In this document: positions 11,454 to 21,650 of the stretch, one piece after another
Position numbering within the stretch: the first letter of the stretch is position 1
Layout: each line of letters opens with the position of its first letter
From: Maniola hyperantus
Lineage: Eukaryota; Arthropoda; Insecta; Lepidoptera; Nymphalidae
Reading direction: 5' to 3'
Assembly: GCF_902806685.2 (NCBI RefSeq)
Contig: NC_048536.1
Coordinates: 4,092,001 to 4,156,000 of the forward strand
DNA length: 64,000 nucleotides
Program-made: the position numbers and the translations under genes
The notes under the pieces: model-generated
Told to the model about the DNA's origin: nothing
Database searches by the model: none
What the model saw: the letters and a program-made list of their open reading frames with translations, nothing else

Positions 11454-12062
11454 ATCTATAGCATCCATTAGCATCTTTAAAATTCATCGGCGCCGTAATA
11501 ATCGTTTTTTTTTTATATCACGTAGGTATAAGTTTTGTAGTGATCGCTCTTTATATGTTTTCTCAAGGATTTACTTTATTAATCGCGATTTTTCAAACAG
11601 AAATTATTTAAATCACACAAACACACGGACATACACCCTATACCCTACCCTATACCCTATCTGTATTGTTTTGCCAAAATGTATCGCGTAAAGTTTTATG
11701 GTCTCGTTTTGGTGGTGTCGTCCGTCCCTCCTGTTGTTTATGAATAGGTTTTCTGTACCATGTGCGTTCGAACGCAACATGAGACCTCATAGTAACATTT
11801 GTGAATATGGGTTGTAAGTGTTTACGCTTTTGCCTTTCTCGATCCTTGGCCTATTGTTTCGTTCACGTAAAAACAATGATCTATTGTCCTTTTATTGGTT
11901 GCTTACGCACTTTCTATTCCTGATTTCTCTTGAACTTATTGATTATTTATAAAAGTTCAAGTTCGTTATAAGTATTAATACGATGCATTGCAGAGCGGCC
12001 GCCCCTAATATGTGGCCGCTCTAGGCGCGGGCCTATTGTGCCTAAGGGCAAATCCGCCACTG

Positions 12063-12782
12063 CGATTAGGTGATTGCTGTTCAGATGCAACAAAACAGCA
12101 ATTTGACAGTCAGTCTGCTTCGATACTGAGACTAGAGTGAAAAAGAGAGAGTTAGTAAAGTAGAAGCTTTTTCTTGACTTTCGATATGATCTTTGTCCTT
12201 TCTGTCACTATATAAAGTTTGAATTATTTATCTTTTGATATAATATTCGATTTTTCACGAGAGGTGAGGTGAGGTGTAAAGAGTAACTAATCGCCCTCTG
12301 AAATTGGATCTATTTCAAATTAAATTTTCAATCAGTAGGTACTATCTACCAAAAATATGATTTAGCAGGTTATATTACAATATTTTCTTGGAATCGTGTT
12401 GACGATCGTGATCTCGAAGTTTATACCTACTTAGATTATATTACCGCGACCGAAATCACGCCGATCCGTTCCTCCGTTGTGAAGTGATTGAAGGACAAAC
12501 CGATATCCAAAACTTTTTGCATTCATAATATGGGTAGTGATAAAATGATAAGCCAGAAGGATTTTAATAAATTAATTAGCGTGGGATAAGGTGAGGAAGA
12601 AGAAGAAGGTATGTCCTCGTACCTAAATAAAGTACCTATCTAGAGGATGTCTCGAACTCAGTATTATAGATAAACCTAGCTAGGTACTTAAGTGGTGTAT
12701 GAAAAATATTTTGAGCGATTGTTTAACATAGTTTTTAAATGTAAATATTTTAATCACCATCTAGGTAGGTACCTACTACGTG
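12063..12782. other. No gene seen
   Basis: Unique AT-rich DNA right of the hAT element, with a short GGTGAGGTGAGGTG run near 12263 and a GAGGAAGAAGAAGAAGG run near 12592. Confidence 0.4.
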
Positions 12783-12987
12783 CTACTACTACTTTGTTGG
12801 TTTGTGGGTTTGTCCTTCAATCACGTCGCAACGGTGCAACGGATTGACGTGATTTTTTGCAAGGGACTTGAAGGGTTAAAGACCTGGAGAATGACATAGG
12901 CTACTTTTTATCTCGGGAAATCAAAGAGTTCCCAAGGGATTTTTAAAATATAAACCCACGCTTACGAAGTCGCGGGCATCAGCTAGT
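12783..12987 (+). mobile_element. Helitron-like short element
   Basis: Contains TTGTCCTTCAATCACGTCGC, GGCTACTTTTTATCTCGGGA and the end GAAGTCGCGGGCATCAGC then TAGT. Same subfamily as 46305-46501 and 52515-52700. Confidence 0.65.
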
Positions 12988-13347
12988 AAGTAAATGATAA
13001 GTATCAATTGTAAAATTACACGTAAAATTAAACACGTAGGTATCTACAAATGAGAACGACTTCCTTGACCGTCCAACCTACACATAAACCTCTTACCACT
13101 ATCTAGAGAGGATTGAAGGCACTTAAGCAACGATTAGGTACTTATATACTTATCCGAACACTGCCACGGTGCCGGTGTAATCTGAGGCTAGAAGAGTTTA
13201 CTACAATTGTGTGATTAATAGCTAACTTCACGTCTAAGTAACTACTTAGTAATGCTCAAATTTTTCAAATTCCCCATTTAAGCTATCCGATTAAGAGGTA
13301 AATTTTAGGCTTTTTTCTCTCTTTTCTCTCGAATTCTCCTTATTATA

Positions 13348-13470
13348 CTCAAAGGTGTGTGAAGTATTAATTCCATACTCAAACAGCGTGGTAGATTATG
13401 CCCTAAGCCTTTCTCATTCTGAATGGGAACCCGTATACTCAACAGTGGGCTGGCCCGGCGATGATGTTGA
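13348..13470 (+). mobile_element. SINE 3' tail, tRNA-derived lepidopteran type
   Basis: CTCAAAGGTGTGTGAAG, AGCGTGGTAGATTATGCCCT and CAGTGGGCTGGCCCGGCGAT match the body and tail of the fuller SINE at 47836-48119. The tRNA-like head is missing. Confidence 0.65.
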
Positions 13471-13535
13471 GGATGACCTAAATTTCAAGTAAGTATTCTA
13501 AATACATCCACTCTTTTGTTTTATACGCTAAAATA

Positions 13536-13728
13536 GCTTATTATCGTGACTTCGTCCGCGTAGACTACATTTTCAGACTCCTATAAGGGTTGAATTTTTA
13601 AACATCCTTTTTTAGCGGATGCCTACGTCATAATAACTATCTCAAAGCCAAATTTCAGACCGATCCGTCCAGTAGTTTGAGCTGTGAGTTGATAGATCAG
13701 TGACAGCTTTTCCTTTTAAATATATAGA
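13536..13728 (-). mobile_element. Helitron-like short element (minus)
   Basis: Contains ATCGTGACTTCGTCCGCGTA, GCGGATGCCTACGTCATAAT and CCAGTAGTTTGAGCTGTGAG; family of 10420-10642. Confidence 0.6.
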
Positions 13729-14510
13729 AGAAGAACATAATGTATGTACTTAGTTATCTACGCTCATTTCTTGATTTATATATTGCTTTAGGTACCTACA
13801 GCTAGCAAGTAATGATTTCAAATGAATTTCGATAAGGTTGCGGTTAACTCAAAAGCTTAAGAAACCAAAGCCCTTAAACCGATTCCTTATTAATTTAAAG
13901 TTTATAGGTACTTACCTAGTAAAATTACATCACAGAATTTTACAACTCCCCAATACATTGTAACGAAACGAGTGCTAAATGAAGTTATAGTATACAGCGT
14001 CTACGTTTTACTGGGCTGTAAAATCATGATCACGGAATGGCGGTTAAAATATTGTGTAAAGGAGATATATTTTATAGCTTCATTAAGACTTATGGGTGAA
14101 CGATACAGTGTAGAGTTTGGTATCTGGTAGGTTCTAAAAACATTGTCTAAATTCTTATGAAACTAAACCCTAAAGACCTAAGTATACAAATTACAGCTGA
14201 AATTTTAATCTTGGTGGTTGACAGAGATTTAATAAAAAAACATCCTGATGGTCAAAGTGTTATGGTTATGATTATGATAGCTAAATAATTTGAATTCGAT
14301 CAAAGTAGGAATTCAAAGTCTCACACCTTCTACCTAGCTTTGCTGTAGGTATACCTACATTACTTCTTCCTTTAAAATCTTTCCCACTGCCACGGGTCAC
14401 TGGTAGAGATCTCTACTCTGTCCACTTTGTGTTTCCCTTAGTTTGTACAGTTTGTACAGTTCTTTTAGAACAAATAGGTAAGTAAATGAATAAAAAATCC
14501 CACAGTTGAA
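13729..14510. other. No gene seen
   Basis: AT-rich unique sequence. Frames in the region are short and show no domain. Confidence 0.4.
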
Positions 14511-14875
14511 AAAAACCGGCCAAGTGCGAGTCAGGCTCGCGCAATGAGCGTTCCGTACTACAGTCTTATTTTTTCGACATTTTGCACGATAATTCAAAAA
14601 CTATGATGCATAAAAATAAATAAAAATCTGTTTTAGAATGTACAAGTGAAGACCTTTCATATGATACCCCACTTGATATAGTCACTCACTTCGAAAGTTG
14701 AAAATACTAATTATTAGTTCATAACCACAATTTAATTTTTTTTGTGTGATCTAACCCTAAATTCACGGTTTTCAGATTTTTCCCCAAATGTCAGCTATAA
14801 GATCTACCCACCTGCCAAATTGCATGATTCTAGGTCAACGGGAAGTACCCTGTAGGTTTCTTGACAGACAGACGG

Positions 14876-14909
<34 letters not shown>

Positions 14910-14967
14910 AACAAAGTGATCCTATAAGGGTTCCGTTTTTCCTTTTAAGGTACGGAACCCTAAAAAA
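14511..14967 (+). mobile_element. 455-bp interspersed repeat, AACCGGCCAAGTGCGAGTC family
   Basis: Opens AAAAACCGGCCAAGTGCGAG, carries a (GACA)n tract (14863-14908) and ends CCTTTTAAGGTACGGAACCC then TAAAAA. The copy at 37675-38160 is its near-identical reverse complement. Shorter relatives are at 29845-30207, 43075-43285 and 44720-44925. No coding capacity; class not certain. Confidence 0.7.
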
Positions 14968-15365
14968 TATCGACAGGACAACCAAATTGAGTTAATCAAA
15001 TATTGAGACGGACCTTTTACAATCGATTTCATCCTGCCACGTCCCGGGATAATTTCGGAGTAAATCTTTCCACTTGACCGCACCGCCAACCAAAACTGGA
15101 TACCTACTTAGGTAGGGGAGTTTCAAAGTGGTCACGATAAAATTAATTTTTGTAGTTACTTTCTTCCTGCATCATTTCCTCAACTATGAGGATGGTGGCT
15201 TACTTTAAATAACACACTTTTCCTGGTGTTCCTTCATTTACCCCTATTTGCAGCCTGGCATCGCAGATACTCGTAACTGTGTTGACCATTTACAATAAAA
15301 AAAATCATGCAGGACAACCAGTGTCTCTTATGCTACGTCTAGGGGCCACTTCGGGCTAAGAGCTA

Positions 15366-15880
15366 GCGCGCACCACGGTGCGGTGAGTTGCGGTGCTTTT
15401 TAAGGCGAGTCACCGAGGCGGGCAGCGCGGCTTTGAAGTAAACCGCTTGGCAACGTTCAAATTCTGTGTTTCAAACGTTAAATTTGAATGTAATAAATTA
15501 TAGCAGTCCTGTTGAAAACCAAAATTTAGCAGGTTCTCTGTAGTACTTAAAGACAAATATTTCCATGTAAAAATTATTTGCCAAGTCGGAAATTTTAGTA
15601 TTAAATAATTCGTTTTAGACTTTTATTTCGGCTTATTTCAAGATTTTATTTGATCGAGTGAAGTACTTCCTATTGTGTATCAAAGTAGCACATTCTTTAG
15701 ACAATGTCTCTAGGTATATTGTATATTTTTAGCAAGGCCATTATTTAATAGTAAATATCTAAAACATTTGATCTAGCAAACCAGTTTTTTCCGCTTAGCC
15801 TCGGTGACTCGCCTTAAAATCCGCGAATTTTAATCTATCGAAATCCGGTGCGGAATCAATTCCGCAGTGCGCGCACTTTT
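15366..15880. mobile_element. Foldback/MITE-like element
   Basis: The inverted repeat TTTTAAGGCGAGTCACCGAG then GC (near 15397) pairs with its complement near 15794-15818. Outside it lie GCGCGCACCACGGTGCGG and the partly complementary CCGCAGTGCGCGC. The AT-rich interior holds no gene. Confidence 0.55.
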
Positions 15881-16650
15881 AAGTTCTATAGTTTTTGCGG
15901 GAAGAAAATGTACGGAAATTTTCCGTACTTCCGTACTCTAGTCTACCATCTCGGTTCGAAAAGCAGATTCAACTGAGAAGGGCTGACAAGAAACTCAGCA
16001 GTTGCTCTTTTCAAATCATAAAAAGTTATACCTACCTAATAATATTATCAATGTAACAATTCACTACACCATAATATTTGTAGACAACTAAAAACTCAGG
16101 AAGTTGCTTCCATTAAATTTTGTCATTAAGGAATTCATTAATAGTAATTAATTGTATACCTAATAGCCTCGACTTAATAATGTGTGTGTGTTTAGTGTTT
16201 TTACACACTGTTTTTTGAGTAATTTTATCTCATCTGGTAAGCCCAACAACTCGATCTACATGCGTCCAAGACCAAGAGTTTCCTCCTTGTCAATTATTTT
16301 CATGGGTACCTACTATAAACGAACTAATTAGGTACAAACCTACCGCAACATCCAATTTGGTAATTTTATTATGCCATTTGACTTTATTTACCCAAACCGC
16401 GGGATTCTCCCAGAATCCGTGTGAATTCTGTTGTTTACACCTCTACGTCACCACAACGTAAAACATAGTAGGTAAGTATATAGATAGGTACGTCATGTCT
16501 ATCAAGACACAGGGGTACCCATAATATTATCCTATTATGCCAGATACCAGAGTAATTATACCGAACCAAGTTAAAGTTAGAATGCTTTAAATAGGTAGGT
16601 ACCTATATACTTTAAAGAAAATAAAATGTCTTCAGGTAGGTATATACCAA
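15881..16650. other. No gene seen
   Basis: AT-rich unique DNA with TACCTACC/TAGGTAGG runs. Confidence 0.4.
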
Positions 16651-16938
16651 ATTCAAATCAGAAATGAGGAGATCCGTAGGAGAACTAGAGTAACCGACAT
16701 AAGTACTTAGCTCGACGGGTTGCTAAGCTGAAGTGGAAATGGGCACGTTGGGGTCCCAAGGTGCTGGAATGGCGACCTCACACTGGAAGACGCAGCGTTG
16801 GAAGACCCCCCACTAGGTGGACGGACGACATCAGACGAGTCTCAGGGAGCCGCTGGATTTAGGCGGCGCAAGACCGTGGCGTGTGGAAGTCCCTAAAATG
16901 CCTTGTGCGTATAACCATTAATCATCATCATCATCATC
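16651..16938 (+). pseudogene. RTE-type LINE, 5'-truncated 3' end
   Basis: The plus strand encodes, across several frames, pieces equivalent to EIRRRTRVTDI, KLKWKWA, VLEWRP, GRRSVGRPPTRWTDDIRRVS and SRWI-AAQDR. These are the order and motifs of the C-terminus of lepidopteran RTE endonuclease/reverse transcriptase. It ends in (ATC)n at 16919-16938, the usual RTE tail. Small indels break the frame. Its tail lies 27 bp from the outer edge of the LTR retrotransposon. Confidence 0.7.
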
Positions 16939-16964
16939 TACATAGACGTCGTTGCTGTACCTAC

Positions 16965-17676
16965 TGTAAGGGTGGTAAATTGGGCGGAATAGAAATATAC
17001 CCGGATACGGAATAATCTACCACCTTACAAAGATTAGAGGAAAAAAAAATAATTTACTTGATCTATCTACCTAGTAAAGAATAGAAGCTAGCCGTCGACT
17101 CCCTTGTAATGTATATGAGGTGTTATAAATGAAATTTGCTAGATGTTAGGCAAAATTGTTTTTAATGTAACTTTTACCGGGGTCGCTTAATACATAGTGA
17201 TGGCTAATAATGCTTAGTTATTCTAGCTTAATGCCAAGACTTAATTTAGATACATTAGAATGCCTTAGGTAGATAGTACATAAAATCTATGTTTTAAATT
17301 TAAGATGCCATTGGCATGGAATAGACAATGACACAGTAAAATTCATAAAATTGTTTCAAAATAAAAGCTCAGTAGTAAAGACAGGGTTCTTACTGTACAC
17401 ATACACTAAGAAGGTTCACTAAACTGTTCCAGGATACAAACATTTGCTTACTTGTAGGTGCGAAGACTGCAATGTAGCTGGACGGCATCGGCCAAGATCC
17501 AAAACTCAATTTAACTTGATTCTTCACAACCGAAATGTTTCATTACAAAGATTTTCACCAAATCTATTCCATAGAATTAAGTTGCCAACGTGAATGTGCA
17601 AAAGAAATAAATACGGAAAACGAAAGCGAAAAACGGAAAACCGAAAACTAAAAACGGAAACGCAAACGGAAACCCT
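16965..17676 (-). repeat. 3' LTR of the Ty3/gypsy element
   Basis: 712 bp matching 22817-23508. On the plus strand it opens TGTAAGGGTGGTAAATTGGG, so in element orientation it ends CCCTTACA. The other boundary is uncertain, because similarity to the other copy stops at AAACCCT while this copy continues into foldback sequence. It keeps a 21-bp AAACG-rich segment (about 17614-17635) that the other copy lacks. Confidence 0.88.
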
Positions 17677-17805
17677 GCAACAAAGAAAAACAAGATTATA
17701 ATTTGTGCTGTGTGAAAATTTCGACACGTGGAATTTTCCCGATCAAACACAACTCACCTATTTTCTTGTTTTTCTTTGTTGCAGGGTTTCCGTTTGCGTT
17801 TCCGT
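17654..17805. repeat. 42-bp perfect inverted repeat at the pol/3' LTR junction
   Basis: Arms at 17654-17695 and 17764-17805 are perfect complements, separated by 68 nt. Each arm holds 23 bp of LTR-edge sequence (ACGGAAACGCAAACGGAAAC then CCT) plus 19 bp that continues GCAACAAAGAAAAACAAGA. Pol coding similarity ends exactly where the inner arm begins, so the foldback marks the breakpoint of a deletion that removed the rest of integrase. Confidence 0.9.
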
Positions 17806-19373
17806 GCGAATTCAGATCCTGTAAATTGGGACCCATTGTCCACAATCACAGTCTCTGGAACACTATGGTTCAAAAATACAAAATTCTCTAGCGCTTTAAC
17901 AACAGCGGCACCTGTGGCACGCCGTAACGGAAACAACATTGTATATTTCGAAAAACAACACGTCACCACCAAAAGAAATGTAAATCCTGATTTAGACCTA
18001 GGCAAAGGTCCGACTAAATCAGCCGAAATGACCTGAAAAGGTCTCTCGCAGACTTTAGGCTTCCCAAGCAGACCTGGAGTGGCTGATGTCGTGTGTTTAT
18101 ACGCAGAGCAAGTATCACAATTCTTAACGTACTCAACCACGTCCTTATACATACCACGCCAAAAATATCTGAGGGATAATCTGCGATGAGTTTTGAACAC
18201 ACCAAAATGACCTGCAGTTGCATCTGCATGGTTTTGTTGCATAATTCTAAGGATGTCGTTCTTGTGGACTACCTCTTTCCAGTCGAACTCACTGAGAAGC
18301 TGGTATTTACATTTACTGTAACGATATAGTTTATCGTTCAAAATACAAAAATTCGGAAAATTTGCTGGATTGATTTTACAGCCATTAAATGTTTTGTCAT
18401 ACCAGTCATCTACCAAAACTTGTTGACTAGAGTTATCATCACGATCACCAACTACATCTACGTGTATGAGTCTCGACAAGGTATCCGGAACTACATTATC
18501 ACAACCCTTCCTATGTTCGATAACAAAATTATACTGTGATAATCTACAACCCCATCTGGCGAGTCGTCCTGAGGGATTTTCTAAATTTAAGAACCACTTT
18601 AGGGATGCATGGTCTGTGATAATTGTGACTGGCTTGGAACCAAAATAAGCCTGAAATTTCTCCACTGCAAAAATCACAGCTAGAGCCTCGCGTTCCGTCG
18701 CGCTGTAATTCCTTTCGTTTTTATTTAGGCTCCTACTGACATACGCAATGGGATGATCGCAACCATCGGTTTCTTGCGTTAGCATACCGCCAACACCATA
18801 TGCAGAAGCATCACAATGTATTTTGAATGGTTTTTCAAAATTCGGTACCGCAAGAACAGGTGCGGTTACCAACGCATTCTTCAATGTATTAAATGCTACC
18901 TCTGCCTGTTCGCTCCACTCAAATTTAGGTGCGTTCTTTCCTTTACTCGTTAGTCTATTGAGTGGTGCAGCGATGGTTGAAAAATTCCTAATAAAGCGCC
19001 TGTACCAAGAACAAGTGCCTAGGAAAATCTTTACCTCCTGTGCAGTTTTTGGGGTCGGAAAGTTCAAAACTGCGGCAACTTTTCCAGGATCTGTGCGTAA
19101 ACCAAATTCATCCACTATATACCCTAAATATTTCAAAGAGTTTCTAAAAAAATTACATTTATCAAAATTTATGGATAGTTGAGCCATTTTTAGTTTATCC
19201 AGAACTCTGTTTAATAAAATTAAATGGGTTTCAAAATCAGCAGAACAAATAACAATATCATCTATATAACAAAATACTATTCCATTTTCAATATCACTAC
19301 AAAAATTTTGATTAAATAACTGGTCCATTAACCTCTGCTGTCGTGCTGGTGCACCGCATAGGCCAAACGGCAT
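17754..19373 (-). pseudogene. pol: pol, second part: RT C-terminal half, RNase H, truncated integrase
   Basis: A 539-codon frame. The RT palm motif YIDD is at residues 36-39, after MPFGLCGAP at the start. RNase H spans roughly 183-306 (HCDASAYGVGGML, then SRSLNKNERNYSATEREALA, then TDHASLKW). The integrase zinc domain (HHCC pattern ending CDTC) is near 377-430. In the integrase core, catalytic Asp 452 (ADLVGPLP) and Asp 512 (VDNGSQFTG) are visible. Family-like sequence stops at GSEF (522). The last 17 residues, ARKRKRKPCNKEKQENR, come from LTR-edge foldback DNA. The catalytic Glu and the C-terminal domain are absent, so integrase is dead. The ATG at 19373 is internal to pol; the true upstream part lies in another frame. 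Confidence 0.9.
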
Positions 19374-19395
19374 GACTTTAAATTTGAATAACCCT

Positions 19396-20346
19396 CTACC
19401 AGGAACTGTAAAACTGGTTTTTTTCCTGAGAGTCGTTAGCTAATGGAATTTGCCAGAAACTTGAACTTAAATCAATCGATGATAAAAACCTTGCCTCTTT
19501 CAAGCCATCTAGAATTTGTGGAATGTACGGTATTGAGTATGAATCCCCCTTTGTCACTGAATTTAATTTCCTGCAATCTAGGCAAAATCTCCAGTCTCCA
19601 TTTGCCTTTTTCACTAAAATTGCTGGGTTATTCCAAGGGCTTTCACTCGGAGTAACTACGTCCATTTCCAGCATCCTATCTAACTCTTTACTTAAAGCTT
19701 CCTTCTTTTCGGGAGAAAGTGGATATTGTTTTATTTTTATTGGCAAGGCATCACCGGTGTCAATAACATGTTCAATTAATTTTGTTCTACCCAATCCAAT
19801 TTTCTCTGAAGAAATATCTAAAAATTTATTTACTACAGACTGGGCTAATTCTTTCTGTTGAGATGATAAGTTTTCAAAAGAAGTGATGGTATGAATTTGT
19901 TTATTATCAATTGCACAAATATTGTAAAATTGAGAAGGTGCCTTAATGAATTCTAAATTATCAAAAATGCCAGGGGCTAACTGAAATGTTTTCCAAAAGT
20001 CACAGCCAAAAATAACATCCGCTATTATAGAGGGTACTACAAAAAATTTTATTATGTGAGTTACGGAATTATAAGTAATCGGAATAAACATATAACCCAT
20101 GCAATCAAGTTTGTCTCCATTTGCCACTGAAAATGTGGTATCAATACTGCTATGCAATTTATAACCGAATCTCAAAAAAACCTTGTGCGCCTGGTTACCC
20201 AAAATTGACGCGCAAGCACCGGAATCTAGTAAACCTGTAATCTCAAAACCGTCAACAAAAACCTTTAAATATGGCCTAAAGTCTCGTTTATCCACTGAAT
20301 ACAGAACTGTGTCAGGTAAAAGGGATGTTTTGTTGTTAATGACCAA
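19396..20346 (-). pseudogene. pol: pol, first part: protease and N-terminal half of RT
   Basis: A 316-codon frame. The aspartic protease active site LLDSGACAS is at residues 39-47, and a VIFGCDFWKTF segment follows. The RT fingers/palm start near residue 200 (LSPEKKEALSKELDRMLEMD, then FCLDCRKLN, then SSIDLSSSFWQIPLA). The frame breaks at 19418-19424, where a run of seven T on the plus strand (A on the coding strand) shifts reading and leads to an early stop. The family pattern resumes at once in the frame of 17754-19373. One extra base in the run accounts for it. Expression upstream is expected by -1 frameshifting from gag, as the frame relation and slippery site show. Confidence 0.9.
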
Positions 20347-20381
20347 GTTATTTACTTGTGTCTCTGCACAGTTCTTACTAA

Positions 20382-21650
20382 TTAGTTTTTTGAATTTTTG
20401 TCCGGAGCGGGTTTACTAATCGCCTTTTTACTACAACTTGGACATGTCTTTACTGTAAAGTTCTGACGTCCACACGAAAAACATCTAATAAATTTCGGAA
20501 CTGTCCTGCAAAATTTAAAGGAATGGTTACCCTTGCCGCACTTGTAACATAGTTGTTTATTTGTTTTCGTAAAATCAGTGCCTTTACTTGTATCAACCTT
20601 AGGTGCAGGTGTGACTGAAAGTGTGTTTATCTGTTTTGTCACTTGTTTGTAAGCAAACTCTGAACTTAAAGTTGCCTTACTGTTAGTAGGCTCAGAAAAT
20701 AAGGCGGAACGCTGCCTCGCAGCCTCTAGTTTGCGACACTTTTCCTTCAACATTGCGACAGACTTAATGTCAACAAGAGCTAATTGTTCTGAGTAAAAAG
20801 GGCGAATATTATGTAATAAAATTTGTAACTTTTGTTCTTCGGAAAGTGGTGTTGACAACCTTGAAAACATGCCAAACATTACAGCGAAATAGATAGACAC
20901 AGGTTCTTCAGAGCCTTGTGTTCTTGCTCGAATTTCACCTAGCAACCTGTAGTCATAATCTACTGCATCAAATTCCTCTAAAAATAAAGTTTTCAATTCT
21001 GACCAAGACGAAACTTGACATTTGTTGCCTCTGTACCATAACAATGCTCGGCCTGTAAAAAGATGAAATGCAGAAACAAATAATTTTCCATCTGAAACGC
21101 CATAAGATCTTTTATATTCCTCAACGCGTTCGATGAAACTGCGCGGATCACCCTGTCCGTTGAAATTTAACTTCCACTTGGCCACATTTTTATCACCAGT
21201 GCAGTCAACGGCGGTACTCTCGGAATCCAGTGATTCGTCGTGAGACGACTCATTGTCAGCATCTAATCTGGAAATCAAACTCTGCAACTTTGTATGTAAT
21301 TCACTCTTCCTACTTATTAAGCAGAGTTCGGAACACTGTATTCTCAAAATTCTAAAGTACAAATGTGAAGCTAAAGCTTTAGACCTACAGAGGGCATGTC
21401 TATCTTTAGTGTCAGAACACTTTTTTAATAAATCTTCTAAGTCTTGAAGTTTTTTAGTAATAACCCCTAACTCACTTTCAGAAGAGAAATCTGTCTCTAA
21501 AATTGATTCAGAAGGAATTTCCTGAATTAATTGTTTTAACTGTTTCTTTAAACCTAGCACTGTAGGTGCTGGAGTTTCGGAACGAATGGATACCTCATAA
21601 CACAATTCGTCCTTCAAAAGTGAATGAAACTGGGCAAAAGTCTGTTCCAT
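20382..21650 (-). CDS. gag: Gag polyprotein of the Ty3/gypsy element
   Basis: A 422-codon intact frame. It encodes the structural protein that assembles particles around the element RNA. The N-terminal third is acidic and probably helical. A retrotransposon gag domain is centred on YRLLGEIRARTQGSEEPVSI and LSEEQKLQILLHNIRP. A CCHC zinc knuckle, CYKCGKGNHSFKFC, is at residues 368-381. A second knuckle-like motif, CFSCGRQNFTVKTC (390-403), has Phe in place of the zinc-binding His, and CPSC follows. The start is the first ATG after a 1.15-kb leader free of long frames. The frame ends at 20382, immediately after the slippery heptamer that feeds pol. Confidence 0.9.
   Translation of the reverse strand: MEQTFAQFHSLLKDELCYEVSIRSETPAPTVLGLKKQLKQLIQEIPSESILETDFSSESELGVITKKLQDLEDLLKKCSDTKDRHALCRSKALASHLYFRILRIQCSELCLISRKSELHTKLQSLISRLDADNESSHDESLDSESTAVDCTGDKNVAKWKLNFNGQGDPRSFIERVEEYKRSYGVSDGKLFVSAFHLFTGRALLWYRGNKCQVSSWSELKTLFLEEFDAVDYDYRLLGEIRARTQGSEEPVSIYFAVMFGMFSRLSTPLSEEQKLQILLHNIRPFYSEQLALVDIKSVAMLKEKCRKLEAARQRSALFSEPTNSKATLSSEFAYKQVTKQINTLSVTPAPKVDTSKGTDFTKTNKQLCYKCGKGNHSFKFCRTVPKFIRCFSCGRQNFTVKTCPSCSKKAISKPAPDKNSKN
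20385..20391 (-). promoter_or_regulatory. -1 ribosomal frameshift heptamer A_AAA_AAC
   Basis: On the coding strand, A_AAA_AAC sits in the gag frame directly before the gag TAA. A one-base backward slip puts ribosomes in the frame that continues into protease/RT at 20346. This is a classic X_XXY_YYZ site. A downstream stimulatory structure was not worked out. Confidence 0.85.

Larger units (their letters stand above)
10341..12062. mobile_element. hAT-type element with perfect 8-bp target duplication and nested insertions
   Basis: The left end is CAGAGGCGGATTTGC, the right end is GCAAATCCGCCACTG, and both are flanked by the identical octamer CGATTAGG (10333-10340 and 12063-12070). The CAG...CTG ends and the 8-bp duplication are diagnostic of the hAT superfamily. 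Subterminal GGCCGCTCTAGGC occurs near both ends. No transposase remains. The interior has been filled by Helitron-like copies (10420-10642, 10799-10993), a palindromic MITE (11034-11200) and a (GACA)n-bearing repeat (11204-11453). Confidence 0.8.

Noticed and set aside
11631..11660. CCCTATACCCTACCC run resembling telomeric repeat
   Set aside because: Insect telomeres are TTAGG; this is a short irregular run inside the hAT element's interior.
16200..16965. env-like gene downstream of pol in the retrotransposon
   Set aside because: Pol is fused to LTR-edge DNA, and only the LTR, then an RTE tail, follows.
17728..18036. 102-codon plus-strand frame
   Set aside because: Antisense to integrase and the foldback.
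18823..19182. 119-codon plus-strand frame
   Set aside because: Shadow of pol on the opposite strand; the same holds for 18466-18648 and 19523-19861.
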